Positions 49,948 to 59,101 of a stretch of 64,000 nucleotides of DNA are shown here, one piece after another; positions within the stretch are counted from its first letter, which is position 1, and every line of letters begins with the position of its first letter. The position numbers were made by a program, and so were the translations under genes. This stretch comes from Pseudomonadota bacterium. GTDB taxonomy: Bacteria; Chloroflexota; UBA6077; JAJPHF01. The stretch is from NCBI GenBank assembly GCA_021325365.1, contig JAJPHF010000184.1, positions 15,731-79,730 on the forward strand, written 5' to 3'. The notes beneath the pieces were generated by a model, which saw only the letters and a program-made list of their open reading frames with translations, ran no database searches and was not told the origin of the DNA.

Positions 49948-51090
49948 CTACTGGTACGGGCCAAGCTGCTGCCGCGCGTACTGCGCGAAGGAGCGGTCGA
50001 TCAGCTCGTCGACGGGCGTGCGCTCCTCCTGGTAGTTGTTCTCCAGCCAGTACTCGGCGTCTGCGCGCAGGCTTTCGACGTTTACCTCGCCGTCCGGGTC
50101 CAGCCCGGCCAGCTGCATGCGATCGTACAGCGCCGGGTCCTTCACGGTGGTGTACTTGCTCAGAATACTCACGATCTCCGGGCGCAGGGCCGGATCGTGC
50201 TTGCGGAAGGCATCGTTGTACTCGCGGACGGCCTGGAGGTAGGCCACCATGAAGCGCCGCGCCACGTCGACGCGCTCGGCGGCGAACGGCTCGGCGTAGT
50301 ACAGCACGGCCGACTGGTGGTTCGGCGAGTAATCGTTCTCGCGCGCCAGGATCACGCCGCTGCCGTCCGCAGCCATGCGGGTGATGAACGGCTCCGTGGA
50401 GTGGGCGACGTCGATCTGGCCGCCGGCGAGCGCCCCGGGCATGTCCCCGAAGGCCAGCTGGGTGAGGTCCAGGTCGCTCACGCGCAGTCCGCCCTGCCGC
50501 ATGAAGCGGTCGATGGCGGGCTCGGCGCCCGAGCCGAACGACGGCAGCGCCAGGCGGCGCCCTTTCAGGTCGGCCGGGCCGCGCACGCCGCTGTCCCACA
50601 AGTCCTTCCGCACGACGAGGCCCTGGTAGCTGAAGCCAGGCCCGTTGTGGCCTTTGTCGGCCACAACGCGAATCCGCACCCCGCGCGCCCAGGCGTTGAG
50701 GTAACCGGGGGTAAGCGCATTGCCGCCGACGTCCACCTGCGCGGCCCCGAGGGGCGGCAGCAGGTTGGCCGCCGACTCGATCTTCTCGAAGTCCACCTGC
50801 AGGTTTTGCTCCTGGTAGTGCCCGCGGTCCATCGCGATGAGCAGGCCGGCGTCGCTCGCCGTATAAGCGAGCCCCACCTTTACGGCGGCGGGCGCGGGCG
50901 GCGCGGCGCGGTCCCCCTCCCCGGCCGGAGCGGCAGGAGCCGTCGCGGCTGGAGCGGCGCCGGCACTGCTCGGCCGCTCCGACGCCGCGGCAGCGGCGGG
51001 CGGAGGCACGCTGGGCGCCGCCCGGGGCGCCGGCGCGCACGCTGCGAGCCCGGCCAGGACGACTCCCAGCAACAGCAGCCGCCAGCGCAT
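49948..51090 (-). CDS. Solute-binding lipoprotein, NMT1/SsuA type
   Basis: 380 residues with the lipobox LAACAP and an Ala/Pro linker of about 45 residues. The binding domain has GLAYTASDAGLLIAMDRGHYQEQ and GPADLKGRRLALPSFGSG. The end (QYARQQLGPYQ) resembles the Tat lipoprotein at 22233. The gene starts 4 bp after the Rieske stop, so both are translated from one mRNA. It has no ABC partners. Confidence 0.9.
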   Translation of the reverse strand: MRWRLLLLGVVLAGLAACAPAPRAAPSVPPPAAAAASERPSSAGAAPAATAPAAPAGEGDRAAPPAPAAVKVGLAYTASDAGLLIAMDRGHYQEQNLQVDFEKIESAANLLPPLGAAQVDVGGNALTPGYLNAWARGVRIRVVADKGHNGPGFSYQGLVVRKDLWDSGVRGPADLKGRRLALPSFGSGAEPAIDRFMRQGGLRVSDLDLTQLAFGDMPGALAGGQIDVAHSTEPFITRMAADGSGVILARENDYSPNHQSAVLYYAEPFAAERVDVARRFMVAYLQAVREYNDAFRKHDPALRPEIVSILSKYTTVKDPALYDRMQLAGLDPDGEVNVESLRADAEYWLENNYQEERTPVDELIDRSFAQYARQQLGPYQ

Positions 51091-51094
51091 GGCT

Positions 51095-52396
51095 TTAGCT
51101 CACGCCGCTGGGCGTGGCGGGCCGCGCACTCCCCGCCGGCGGGTGCTGCAGGTAGTAGCCGGCGGCCACCTTGCGGCCCTCCTGGCGCAGGCGCTCCGTG
51201 TCGGCGGCATCCGTCGCGGCGGGGGGGATGCGCAGGATGGTGTCCTGGCAGTAGGTCGGGATCGGCGGACACGGGGCGCGCAGGAGCCCCGGCGGGTCCT
51301 CGCCGCGCTGCACGGCGCGGATCCCTTTGCGCAGAAGGTTGCGCAGCATGGTCACGCCACGGTCGGTAGCGCCGAGGTGCTCCAGGGCGTGAACGGCGAT
51401 GGGGCGCTGCGAGGTCTGCGCGTCGTAGTCGCCCGGCTGCCGCTGCCGGTCCTCGTAGGGGCGGTCGCCCTCCTGCCCGAAGCGCGTCGGCGCGAGCCGC
51501 TTCGGGTCCTCATCGTTGACGTAGGTGAAGCGGATGTTCATGGTGTGCGTGTCGTCGAAAGGCACCGCCCAGTTGATCGCCTGCGGGCGCTGGAACACCT
51601 TTTCTTCCTGCGCGTCCTCCCAAGTCGGCGGGAACTGGTGGATATTCGGGGGGATGAAGTCGGCGATGTGCACCCAGACCAGCTCGCCCACACGGCGGGT
51701 GTGAATGTAGATCATCCCGATTGGGGTTTCCTGCCACTCCATCACACCAACGTCGCCGAACGCCTCGGTGAATTGGCAGCCGCTCACGATCGTGTGCAGG
51801 AACGCCGTGTGTACGGGGTCCATGCTGTTCTCTTTGATCTGCAGCCAGTTGCAGGGCAGCACGTAGCGGGGGCCGGGCTGCAGGCGGAACCCGGGTAGCT
51901 CGAACATATCGTAGATGGGGAAGGCCGGCTGGCGGTCGGGCGGCCCCATGTAGGCGAAGACGAGGCCCTTGTACTCCTGGGTCGGATAGGCCCCGTGGCA
52001 GAGGCGGTCCTTGAACGTGCTCCCGGCCGGCTCCCCGGGCGTCTCCAGGATCCGGCCGTCCACGTCGAACAGCCAGCCATGGTAGCAGCAGCGGATGCCC
52101 CGCTCGGACACCAGCCCGAACTCGAGCGAGGTGCCGCGGTGACTGCAGTGGCGCTGCAGCAGGCCGACCCGGCCCGCGCGGTCGCGGAAGATGACCAGGT
52201 CCTCGCCGAGGATGCGGATCGCTAACGGCAAGTCCTGCAGCTCGTCAGAGAAGGCGACGGGCTGCCAGAAGCGCCGCAAGTATTCGCCACAGGGCGTGCC
52301 GGGGCCCACACGGGTCAGCTCGGCATCATCCGGCGGCACCTCGCGATAGTAGTACGCGCTGAACGGGGCATTGAGCGCCTTCGGCCGATCTGCCAC
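51095..52396 (-). CDS. Rieske aromatic ring-hydroxylating oxygenase, α-type (3)
   Basis: 433 residues from a GTG at 52396 with GAGGAGG 5 nt upstream; there is no ATG until far upstream, where similarity is lost. The Rieske ligands are C84-x-H86 and C103-x2-H106 (CSHRG, CYHGW), and the iron ligands D193, H196 and H201 in KENSMDPVHTAFLH. It is related to the copy at 13276. Lipoprotein genes flank it on both sides. No reductase is near. Confidence 0.9.
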   Translation of the reverse strand: MADRPKALNAPFSAYYYREVPPDDAELTRVGPGTPCGEYLRRFWQPVAFSDELQDLPLAIRILGEDLVIFRDRAGRVGLLQRHCSHRGTSLEFGLVSERGIRCCYHGWLFDVDGRILETPGEPAGSTFKDRLCHGAYPTQEYKGLVFAYMGPPDRQPAFPIYDMFELPGFRLQPGPRYVLPCNWLQIKENSMDPVHTAFLHTIVSGCQFTEAFGDVGVMEWQETPIGMIYIHTRRVGELVWVHIADFIPPNIHQFPPTWEDAQEEKVFQRPQAINWAVPFDDTHTMNIRFTYVNDEDPKRLAPTRFGQEGDRPYEDRQRQPGDYDAQTSQRPIAVHALEHLGATDRGVTMLRNLLRKGIRAVQRGEDPPGLLRAPCPPIPTYCQDTILRIPPAATDAADTERLRQEGRKVAAGYYLQHPPAGSARPATPSGVS

Positions 52397-52520
52397 GACG
52401 ACCTCCTCGCGGACCAACGCGCGCACACCGGCGGCACGCTCGTATCGGCTCGACGCCCTGGGAAGATACGCTTTCTCCCGGAGCCTGTCAACACTGCCCG
52501 GGGCCAGCCGGGTGAGCACG

Positions 52521-53603
52521 CTACCAGCCCAGGCGCCGCCGGGCTTCGGGCACGATGGTAAAGTCCGCGATGTCCTCGAGCGGCGGCGCCTTGTCGATGT
52601 TGCCAAGCTCGATCTCGGTGTTGACAGCCGCCTCGAGGCCCGACCGCTGCAAGTCGCCGGGCCCGAAGATGCTGCGGAGCGAATCGTACGCCGCGCCCGC
52701 AGTGTCGCGATCGAGCTCCAGCCGTTGCATAATCACGTCCACGGTCCCCTCGCGGTTCTCGCGAATGAACCGCTGCGCCTCCAGGTTTGCCATGATCATG
52801 CGGACCACCTCGTCGCGCTCTTGCTCCAGCTTCGCGTGCGAGGTACCCACGCCTCCCATCGGTAGGTCTACGGCATCGGCCCCCGCCATCAGCACGTTGA
52901 AGCCGATCTTCTGCCCCTCCTGCACCCACGGCGGTGACAGGGGCGCAGCGTCGATGATGCCAGCGCGCATGGACTCGAAGGTCACGGCCGTCTCGCCGAT
53001 GACCACCATCGCGACGTCGCGCTCCGGCTCCAGGCCCTGCTTCCGGAGCATGAGCCGCATGACGACGTCGTTGGCGTTGCCACGACTGGCGGTGCCGATC
53101 GTCTTGCCGCGCAGGTCGGCGGCTGCCTTGATCTCGGGGCGAGTGACGAGAAACACGTACGGGGCATCGGTGGTCTGCATGGTCACCTTGATCGGCAGGC
53201 CCTTCAACGCGCTGCTGATGCAGCTGCCGATCGCCATCGAATACGGCACCTCGCCGGTCGTCATGGCGGTCATCGCCACGTTGGGTGCCATCTGGACGGC
53301 GTCGACGTCCAGCCCGTAGCGCCGGTAGAAGTCCTCCGCCTGTGCCACGAAAACCGGCAGGGCGCCCAACGAGGTGCCAGGATAGCTCAGCCGGACCTTG
53401 GTGAGGGCGCTCGCCCAGGGGGTGGGCGCCGGCGCGGCAGCGGTCCCGGAGGCGGCCGACGCCGCGCTCGCGGCCTGGGCCGCGGCTGGCGGCGCGGCCG
53501 GCGCGGAGCTGGCTGGTTGGGCCGGCGCCGAGCAGCCCAGAAGGCCCAGTGCCGCTACGCAGCCTATCCCGCTTAGCGCTCTCCGGAGCGACACTACTGG
53601 CAT
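52521..53603 (-). CDS. Solute-binding lipoprotein, NMT1/SsuA type
   Basis: 360 residues with the lipobox LLGCSAP and an Ala-rich linker of about 35 residues. The binding domain reads VRLSYPGTSLGALPVFVAQAE, then AADLRGKTIGTASRGNANDV. It shares EDFYRRYGLDVDAVQM-type wording with family members that bind small aromatic or sulfonate ligands. It stands between the M20 and Rieske genes in the minus-strand operon; 124 bp separate it from the Rieske start. Confidence 0.9.
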   Translation of the reverse strand: MPVVSLRRALSGIGCVAALGLLGCSAPAQPASSAPAAPPAAAQAASAASAASGTAAAPAPTPWASALTKVRLSYPGTSLGALPVFVAQAEDFYRRYGLDVDAVQMAPNVAMTAMTTGEVPYSMAIGSCISSALKGLPIKVTMQTTDAPYVFLVTRPEIKAAADLRGKTIGTASRGNANDVVMRLMLRKQGLEPERDVAMVVIGETAVTFESMRAGIIDAAPLSPPWVQEGQKIGFNVLMAGADAVDLPMGGVGTSHAKLEQERDEVVRMIMANLEAQRFIRENREGTVDVIMQRLELDRDTAGAAYDSLRSIFGPGDLQRSGLEAAVNTEIELGNIDKAPPLEDIADFTIVPEARRRLGW

Positions 53604-53705
53604 TGTCCGCCCCCTTCCGCACCTGTCGCGCCGCGCAGCCGGCCGGACGCGGTTCCCCTCACGCGCCCATCGCGGCAGGACGGCTCCGCCGGCACATTCT
53701 CCCTC

Positions 53706-54986
53706 CTAGCTCCCCCGCGGCCGCTCCTGATTGCAGAGGTCCACGATCAGGCGCGCGTAGACGCAAGCGGCCTGGTACAGCGCGTCCGCGGGGAAAGCCC
53801 GCTTGAACGAGTGCGTCTCGGCGCGCGGGCCGTAGGTCATCGCCGGGATGCCCACCTCGTTCCAGATGTTGATGTCCCGCCACATGCTGCAGGTTGGCGA
53901 TGGGGCGGGTGGGGGCGGCGTGCCGAACGTCGCCAGGTGCGCGCGCCGCAGTGCCTCGCGCAGCGGCTCGACGCCCTTGGCCTCGTAGCCGCGCCGGAAC
54001 AGGTACAGCTCGACTTCGCTGGGCGGCAGCCCCGCCTCGCGCAGCGTGTCCTCGATCTCGGCCTTCAGGCCCAACGGGTTCTGGTCGGGGACCGTGAACG
54101 CCCCCAGGTATAGGCAGCAGAGCTGCGGCGTGCTCGAGATCGAGTCCGCGTCGCCGCCGCGGATCGCCCCTACCTGCGCCTTGGGGATGACCCGCCCACT
54201 CGGCGAGTCGTAGGCGTGGCGCGACTCGTATTCCTCCGCCCAGCGCTCCAGCGCGGCGACCGCCGCCGCCGCCCGCACGATCATGTTCGGGCTCTGGCCC
54301 GCCGTCGTGCGCGGCGGCAAATACGGCGTGTAGAACGCCGGCTGGTCGGAGCGCCAGCTAATCTTGTACCAGGCCATGCCGGCTTCCACGGAGACCATGC
54401 TAAAGCCGGTGCCCTCCGCGATGAGCGCGTAATCGGCCACACCCCCGTGAGTGACCAGGAACCGCGCGCCCAGATCTTTCGTCTCGACCAGCGCGCCGGG
54501 CGCCTCGGCGCTCGGCTCGTGGCTCGTCTCGCCAACGACGGCCGTGAGCAGGAGATCACCCTTGAGCGGTACGCCGGTCGCCTTCACGGCCTTCGCCGCC
54601 ATCAGGAACGCGGCCAGCGGCCCCTTGTCGTTGACGATACCCTCGCCGACGAGGAGGTCCCCCTCGACCCACGCCTGGTGGTAGACCGGGTCGGCGCAGT
54701 CGGTGCGTGACCAGGTATCGGTGAACCGGACGGCGGTGTCCATATGGCTATTGAAGAGCAGGCTGCAGCCACCGCCCGTGCCTGGCAGGGTACCGATCAC
54801 GTTGAAGCGGTCGGCCAGCAGGCCTGCCTTGCGCGCCTTGAACCCCTCCCGCTGAAGCCAGGCGTAGACGTACTCGCCGACGGGCGCCTCCGTCGGCCCG
54901 GCGCTGTCGATGTTACAGATGTCGAGCGCCAGTTGAATCAAGGCCTCCCGGTCGATATGCCCAACCGCCTCGTCGGTGAGATCCAT
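53706..54986 (-). CDS. M20-family metallopeptidase/deacylase
   Basis: 426 residues. Zinc-site motifs are LLFNSHMDT (His), GEGIVNDKGPLAAFLMAAKA (Asp), VVGETSHEP (Glu) and the late AETHSFKRAF (His). M20 members cleave dipeptides or N-acyl amino acids. The ATG at 54986 follows GGAGG by 4 nt. It opens the eight-gene minus-strand run and is divergent from the Pht5-like gene, so hydrolysis of a conjugate may be the first step of this route. Confidence 0.88.
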   Translation of the reverse strand: MDLTDEAVGHIDREALIQLALDICNIDSAGPTEAPVGEYVYAWLQREGFKARKAGLLADRFNVIGTLPGTGGGCSLLFNSHMDTAVRFTDTWSRTDCADPVYHQAWVEGDLLVGEGIVNDKGPLAAFLMAAKAVKATGVPLKGDLLLTAVVGETSHEPSAEAPGALVETKDLGARFLVTHGGVADYALIAEGTGFSMVSVEAGMAWYKISWRSDQPAFYTPYLPPRTTAGQSPNMIVRAAAAVAALERWAEEYESRHAYDSPSGRVIPKAQVGAIRGGDADSISSTPQLCCLYLGAFTVPDQNPLGLKAEIEDTLREAGLPPSEVELYLFRRGYEAKGVEPLREALRRAHLATFGTPPPPAPSPTCSMWRDINIWNEVGIPAMTYGPRAETHSFKRAFPADALYQAACVYARLIVDLCNQERPRGS

Positions 54987-55186
54987 GTGGCCTCCGGCGG
55001 CTCCAGCTCGGCGCGGCTTCATCTTGTTTGGGGTGAATCCTACCCCAGTCGGCGCGCTCGGTCCATCGTTGGTGAATTGGTGGTCCCTCACCAAGAACCG
55101 GACGGGGTTGACGCGCGGGCGGGCCAATCGCAATAGTGGGTCACCGCGCGCCCGCGCCACCAGCCCCCGCCGGGATAGGAGGTAGT

Positions 55187-56200
55187 ATGAAGCTCAACCT
55201 CACGCTCGCGTGTGCCCCGTACGACCGCACCGCGGCGCTGGCCGATGGGTCGATCGCGCCCGACGGCATCACGCTGAACTTCCTGCCGATGGAGCACGGC
55301 GAGCTGTTTCGCCGGCAGGCGCGCTACGCGGAGTTCGACGTCAGCGAATTCTCGCTCTCGACCTACACCATGCTGCTGAATCGTGGCGACCAGCGTCTCG
55401 TGGCGATCCCGGTGTTCCCGTCGCGGAAGTTCCGGCATGGCGACATCTTCGTGAACGTGCATGCCGGCATCCGCGAGCCGCGGGATCTGGTGGGCAAGCG
55501 TATGGGGGCGATGGAGTACCAGCAGACGGCAGCGGTCTGGCAGCGCGCGGTGCTGGAGCACGACTACGGGGTGCGGCCCGAGCAGATGGAATGGTACTTC
55601 GGCAGCTTCTACGGCCCCGCGCCCTTCAGCGACCGCATTCCCTTCGAGCTGCCGCCCGGCGTCCGGAGCCGGACGATCGCTAGCGAGCAGAGCCTGGACC
55701 AGATGCTCGACGCGGGCGAGATCGACGCCCTCATGGGCGCGAACCTGCCGCCCTCTTTCACCCGCGGCTCCCCGAACGTCGCCCGCTTGTTCCCGAACTA
55801 TCAGCAAGTGGAGCAAGACTACTTCCGCCGCACGGGCATCTTCCCGATCATGCATACGGTGGTCATCAAGCGCGAGGTCTACGAGCAGCACCCCTGGGTG
55901 GCGGTCAGCCTGTTCGAGGCATTCGTCAAGGCGAAGGCGGCCGCCCAGAAACTGCTGGCCCGGCACGGCGCGGTGTACTGCATGCTGCCCTGGCTCACGG
56001 AGCACCTGACCGCCCGTCGGGAGCTGATGGGCGAGGACCCATTCGTCTATGGCCTTGAGGCCAACCGCCCGCTGCTGCAGGCCTTTCTGCAGTACAACCG
56101 GGAGCAGGGGCTCCTTAGCCGTCCGTTCACCGTGGACGAGCTGTTCGCCATCGAGACTCGCGACGCCGGCGACCAGCTTGCGTCAGGCGGCGTACAGTAG
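55187..56200 (+). CDS. Pht5-like periplasmic-binding-fold protein (2)
   Basis: 337 residues without a signal peptide, so cytoplasmic. LTLACAPYDRTAALADG and DYFRRTGIFPIMHTVVIKR are shared with the protein at 5173 and with 4,5-dihydroxyphthalate decarboxylase. AGGAGGT precedes the ATG by 3 nt. It heads an operon with two cyclase-like genes. A decarboxylation of a hydroxylated aromatic acid is the best guess; a binding role cannot be excluded. Confidence 0.82.
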   Translation: MKLNLTLACAPYDRTAALADGSIAPDGITLNFLPMEHGELFRRQARYAEFDVSEFSLSTYTMLLNRGDQRLVAIPVFPSRKFRHGDIFVNVHAGIREPRDLVGKRMGAMEYQQTAAVWQRAVLEHDYGVRPEQMEWYFGSFYGPAPFSDRIPFELPPGVRSRTIASEQSLDQMLDAGEIDALMGANLPPSFTRGSPNVARLFPNYQQVEQDYFRRTGIFPIMHTVVIKREVYEQHPWVAVSLFEAFVKAKAAAQKLLARHGAVYCMLPWLTEHLTARRELMGEDPFVYGLEANRPLLQAFLQYNREQGLLSRPFTVDELFAIETRDAGDQLASGGVQ

Positions 56201-56263
56201 GGGGGCCACACCCCTCACAAGGCGGAACCCGGCCGCACATGAGCGCGTGTGCGGGGAGGAGCG

Positions 56264-57043
56264 ATGCGCCTACTCGAGCTGACGATGCCGCTCGATTATC
56301 AATGGATGCCGGACGAGCTGTTCCCCACGGCCACGCAATTCATGCTCGCCCCGCGGGGGGATCCCGAAAAGGGCATCACCGTGGGGACGGAGAGCGGCAC
56401 GTCGCTGCTGTTACCGGCTCAGTTCGCCGCCTTCCGGCGCACGCGGCGCCTGCACGAGGTCGAGCCGCCCGCGCTGGTCCTGCGCGAGACCGCGGTGGTG
56501 GACCTACCGTGCGACCGGCGCGAGCCGATCGGTCAGGACCGGCTGGCCGCCGCACTGGCCGACGCTGACTTTCGGGACGGCGACGCGCTGCTGCTCCGCA
56601 CCGGCTGGGGCGACGGCGCGCCGCGCGAGCCGGGGCACGATGCGTATCTGCTCGATACCCCGCACCTGGGACTGGACGGCGCTGCCTATCTGGCGGAGAC
56701 GATGAGCCGCCGGCACAGCAACCTGCTGTTGCTCGACACGGCCCTCGTCGGTTACCCCGACCAGCACCTCCTCCCCGAGTGGACCACGCTGCGGCCTCGC
56801 CCTCTCTGTTGGCCCTCCGAGGCGGCGCGCGCCTACCTCGCCGGTTACCTTGAGCGCGAGGCGCTGGCGGACTGGGCCGCCGACTTCCGACTCGCCGAGG
56901 CCGGCGTGATGACGGTGAAGCGGCTGGTGAACTGCGGCGCCATCGGCGAGCGGCGGTGCCGGGTGATCGTCGCGCCGCTGCGGGTCGTCCGGGGGATCGG
57001 CTCGCCCTGCCGCGTGGTGGCGGTGGAAGGGACGCCGACATGA
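56264..57043 (+). CDS. Cyclase-family (kynurenine formamidase-like) protein without metal motif (1)
   Basis: 259 residues. The fold is recognisable from DGDALLLRTGWGD and the ending LRVVRGIGSPCRVVAVEG. The defining metal motif HxGTHxDxPxH is replaced by ESGTSLLLPAQ (residues 43-53): all three His and the Asp are gone while G, T and P remain. The metal-dependent hydrolase mechanism is therefore lost or different. The ATG at 56264 has GGGGAGG 4 nt before it. Its end overlaps its paralogue by 4 bp. Confidence 0.82.
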   Translation: MRLLELTMPLDYQWMPDELFPTATQFMLAPRGDPEKGITVGTESGTSLLLPAQFAAFRRTRRLHEVEPPALVLRETAVVDLPCDRREPIGQDRLAAALADADFRDGDALLLRTGWGDGAPREPGHDAYLLDTPHLGLDGAAYLAETMSRRHSNLLLLDTALVGYPDQHLLPEWTTLRPRPLCWPSEAARAYLAGYLEREALADWAADFRLAEAGVMTVKRLVNCGAIGERRCRVIVAPLRVVRGIGSPCRVVAVEGTPT

Positions 57044-57870
57044 AGATCCACGATCTGAGCATGCCCATCTGGGAGGGCGCGGGGTACGGCGAGATTCTCC
57101 CGGTCACCAACTCCCCGGTGCGGTTCGTCGAGTACCTGGTGTACGAACGGCACGGCCTGCGGCGGACCTTGATGAAGCTGGACGGCGAGAGCGGCAGCCC
57201 GTTCATGACGCCGTCGCAGAACCTGCCCTTCAGCGCCGTGCCGCTCCAGCCCAACCCCAAGTACCAGTGGTCGCTCAGCGAGATCCCGCTCGATCGGCTG
57301 GTCCTGCGCGACACGACGATCCTGGACGTGCGCGTCGCGCCGGGCCACGAGATCACCGCCGCGGAGATCGACGCCGCGCTGCGCCAGGCCGACTACCGCC
57401 GGGGCGACGAGGTGCTGCTGCGGACCGGTTGGGGCAGCCGCGAGCGGGCCTACGCCATGGGCCTGGACTACTACAAGCAGACGCCCTGCCTCCACTACGA
57501 GGCGGGCTTGCGACTCGCCGAGCAGATGGACGCGATGGACAGCAGCCTGTTCATGACCGACTGCGGCCTGGTGAACCCGCCGCGCGTGCAGGGCCACAAC
57601 TGGTTCCTGGGCGACACGCCGCTGGTGCCCCTGCCCAAGCCGTGGCCGTCGGCGGAGGCGCGCGAGCGCAACATCGACCTCGGCGGACGGACTCACGCCA
57701 GCGCCGAGCCGAGCAGCTACGGCGCCATCATCCGCAAGGCCATCGCCGGCTGCAAGTGCCTGGTCGATTGCGAGCAGATCGCGGGCGGGCGCTGCAAGAT
57801 GATCGTGTTGCCGCTCCTCATCCGCGACGGCGGCGCCTCACCTTGCCGCTTCTTCGCCGTCGAGGAGTGA
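57040..57870 (+). CDS. Cyclase-family (kynurenine formamidase-like) protein without metal motif (2)
   Basis: 276 residues. It keeps GDEVLLRTGWGSRE and the end LLIRDGGASPCRFFAVEE of the cyclase family. The metal motif is again replaced, here by ESGSPFMTPSQ (residues 50-60), with the same ESG(T/S)xxxxPxQ pattern as the gene before it. The start overlaps the previous stop (ATGA), and AGGGA lies 8 nt before. The pair probably forms a heteromer acting on a product of the Pht5-like protein. Confidence 0.82.
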   Translation: MKIHDLSMPIWEGAGYGEILPVTNSPVRFVEYLVYERHGLRRTLMKLDGESGSPFMTPSQNLPFSAVPLQPNPKYQWSLSEIPLDRLVLRDTTILDVRVAPGHEITAAEIDAALRQADYRRGDEVLLRTGWGSRERAYAMGLDYYKQTPCLHYEAGLRLAEQMDAMDSSLFMTDCGLVNPPRVQGHNWFLGDTPLVPLPKPWPSAEARERNIDLGGRTHASAEPSSYGAIIRKAIAGCKCLVDCEQIAGGRCKMIVLPLLIRDGGASPCRFFAVEE

Positions 57871-58063
57871 GGCTCGTCGCACCCCGATCGCGGCGAGCCG
57901 CTGGGCGTTATCGTTGCTCCCCAGCGCGTAGACGTGGCCGAACACCGACCCCATCTCGCCCGCCTTATAGAGCCGCGGGATAGGGGCGCCGAACGCTGTC
58001 GAAATTCAGGACCCTGCGCTCCGGGATGCTCATCCCGCTCCTCCCCGCTTGTTAGACGCACAG

Positions 58064-58175
58064 GTGGCAACCCGGCCGCGTGCGGGCTGCAGAGCGCGCG
58101 TGGAACCGCAGGCCCGCGTTCTGCTGGTTCCCCTGGAAGTGGCAACCCGGCCGCGTGCGGACTGCAGAGCGCGCG
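58064..58175. repeat. Two 37-bp direct repeats 38 bp apart
   Basis: 58064-58100 and 58139-58175 are identical at 36 of 37 positions (G/A difference near the middle) and begin GTGGCAACCCGGCCGCGTGC. The 38-nt spacing resembles a one-spacer CRISPR, but there are only two copies, no cas genes and no A/T-rich leader. The rest of the gap 57871-58197 holds nothing recognisable. Confidence 0.75.
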
Positions 58176-58197
58176 CAGGCGATATCCTGGCGCGCGT

Positions 58198-58977
58198 TCA
58201 GTGGGCCGTCCATCCGCAGTCGATCACCTGAGCGGCCCCGGTGATCCCGGCAGCAGTGTCCGAACAGAGGAATATGACATAGGCCGCTACTTCGCTCGGC
58301 TCGAGCAGCCGCTTGATGGCCGCGGGCACCAGCATGATGCGCTCGACGACCTCCTCCGCCGAGATGCCGTGCGTTCGCGCCTGGTCGGCGATTTGCCGCT
58401 CCACGAGCGGGGTGCGCACGTAGCTGGGGCATACGGCGTTCACCGTGACGCCCTTGTCGGCGGCCTCCAGGGCCACCGTCTTCGTGAAGCCCAGTAGGCC
58501 ATGCTTCGCCGCTACGTAGGCCGACTTGTAGGGCGAAGCTACCAGCGCGTGAATCGAGGCGATGTTGACGATCCGCCCCCAACCCCGGCGATACATATGC
58601 GGGAGGGCGTAGCGCGTCAGGAAGAACGGCCCGATCAGCATGGTGCGGATAAGCTGCTCCCAACGGGCCTCGGGGAACTCCTCCACGGGCGCGACGTGCT
58701 GCAGCCCCGCGTTGTTGACCAGGATGTCGACACCGCCCCAGGCGGCCTCTGCCCGGGCGACGAGCGCCCGGCAGTCCTCACGCGACGCGACGTCAGCTCG
58801 CTGAAACACCGCGCCCGGGAGGCGGGCCGCGAGGGCTTGGCCTTGCTCCTCGTCGAGGTCAGCCAGCAGCACACGCGCCCGCTGGGCGGCAAGCTCTTCT
58901 GCGATGACCCGGCCGATCCCGCTCGCCGCCCCGGTCACGAGCGCGGCCTTACCCGCTAGATCCACGTTGAAGGGCAT
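58198..58977 (-). CDS. SDR, 3-hydroxybutyrate dehydrogenase-like
   Basis: 259 residues. The typical segments are TGAASGIG, NNAGLQHVAPVEEFP, SIHALVASPYKSAYVAAKHG (catalytic Ser, Tyr, Lys) and NAVCPSYVRTPLVE, then QVIDCGWTAH at the end. These match D-3-hydroxybutyrate dehydrogenases closely, which interconvert hydroxybutyrate and acetoacetate with NAD. The ATG at 58977 is taken because homology starts there; GGAGGG lies 13 nt before. It is downstream of an MFS transporter in the same direction. Confidence 0.9.
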   Translation of the reverse strand: MPFNVDLAGKAALVTGAASGIGRVIAEELAAQRARVLLADLDEEQGQALAARLPGAVFQRADVASREDCRALVARAEAAWGGVDILVNNAGLQHVAPVEEFPEARWEQLIRTMLIGPFFLTRYALPHMYRRGWGRIVNIASIHALVASPYKSAYVAAKHGLLGFTKTVALEAADKGVTVNAVCPSYVRTPLVERQIADQARTHGISAEEVVERIMLVPAAIKRLLEPSEVAAYVIFLCSDTAAGITGAAQVIDCGWTAH

Positions 58978-59101
58978 CGTCGTTCCAGAACCCTCCTGCA
59001 CGCGCTCCCGCGGTCTCGCTCCGGCCGGCTGCCGCCCCCGGCTGCTCACCGCCGAGGCAGAGCGGGGCGCCCGCCTGATCCGTCCAGCTAGCTGCGGGGG
59101 A

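Noticed and set aside
58064..58175. CRISPR array call
   Set aside because: Only two repeat units, no leader and no cas genes in the window; reported as a direct repeat instead.
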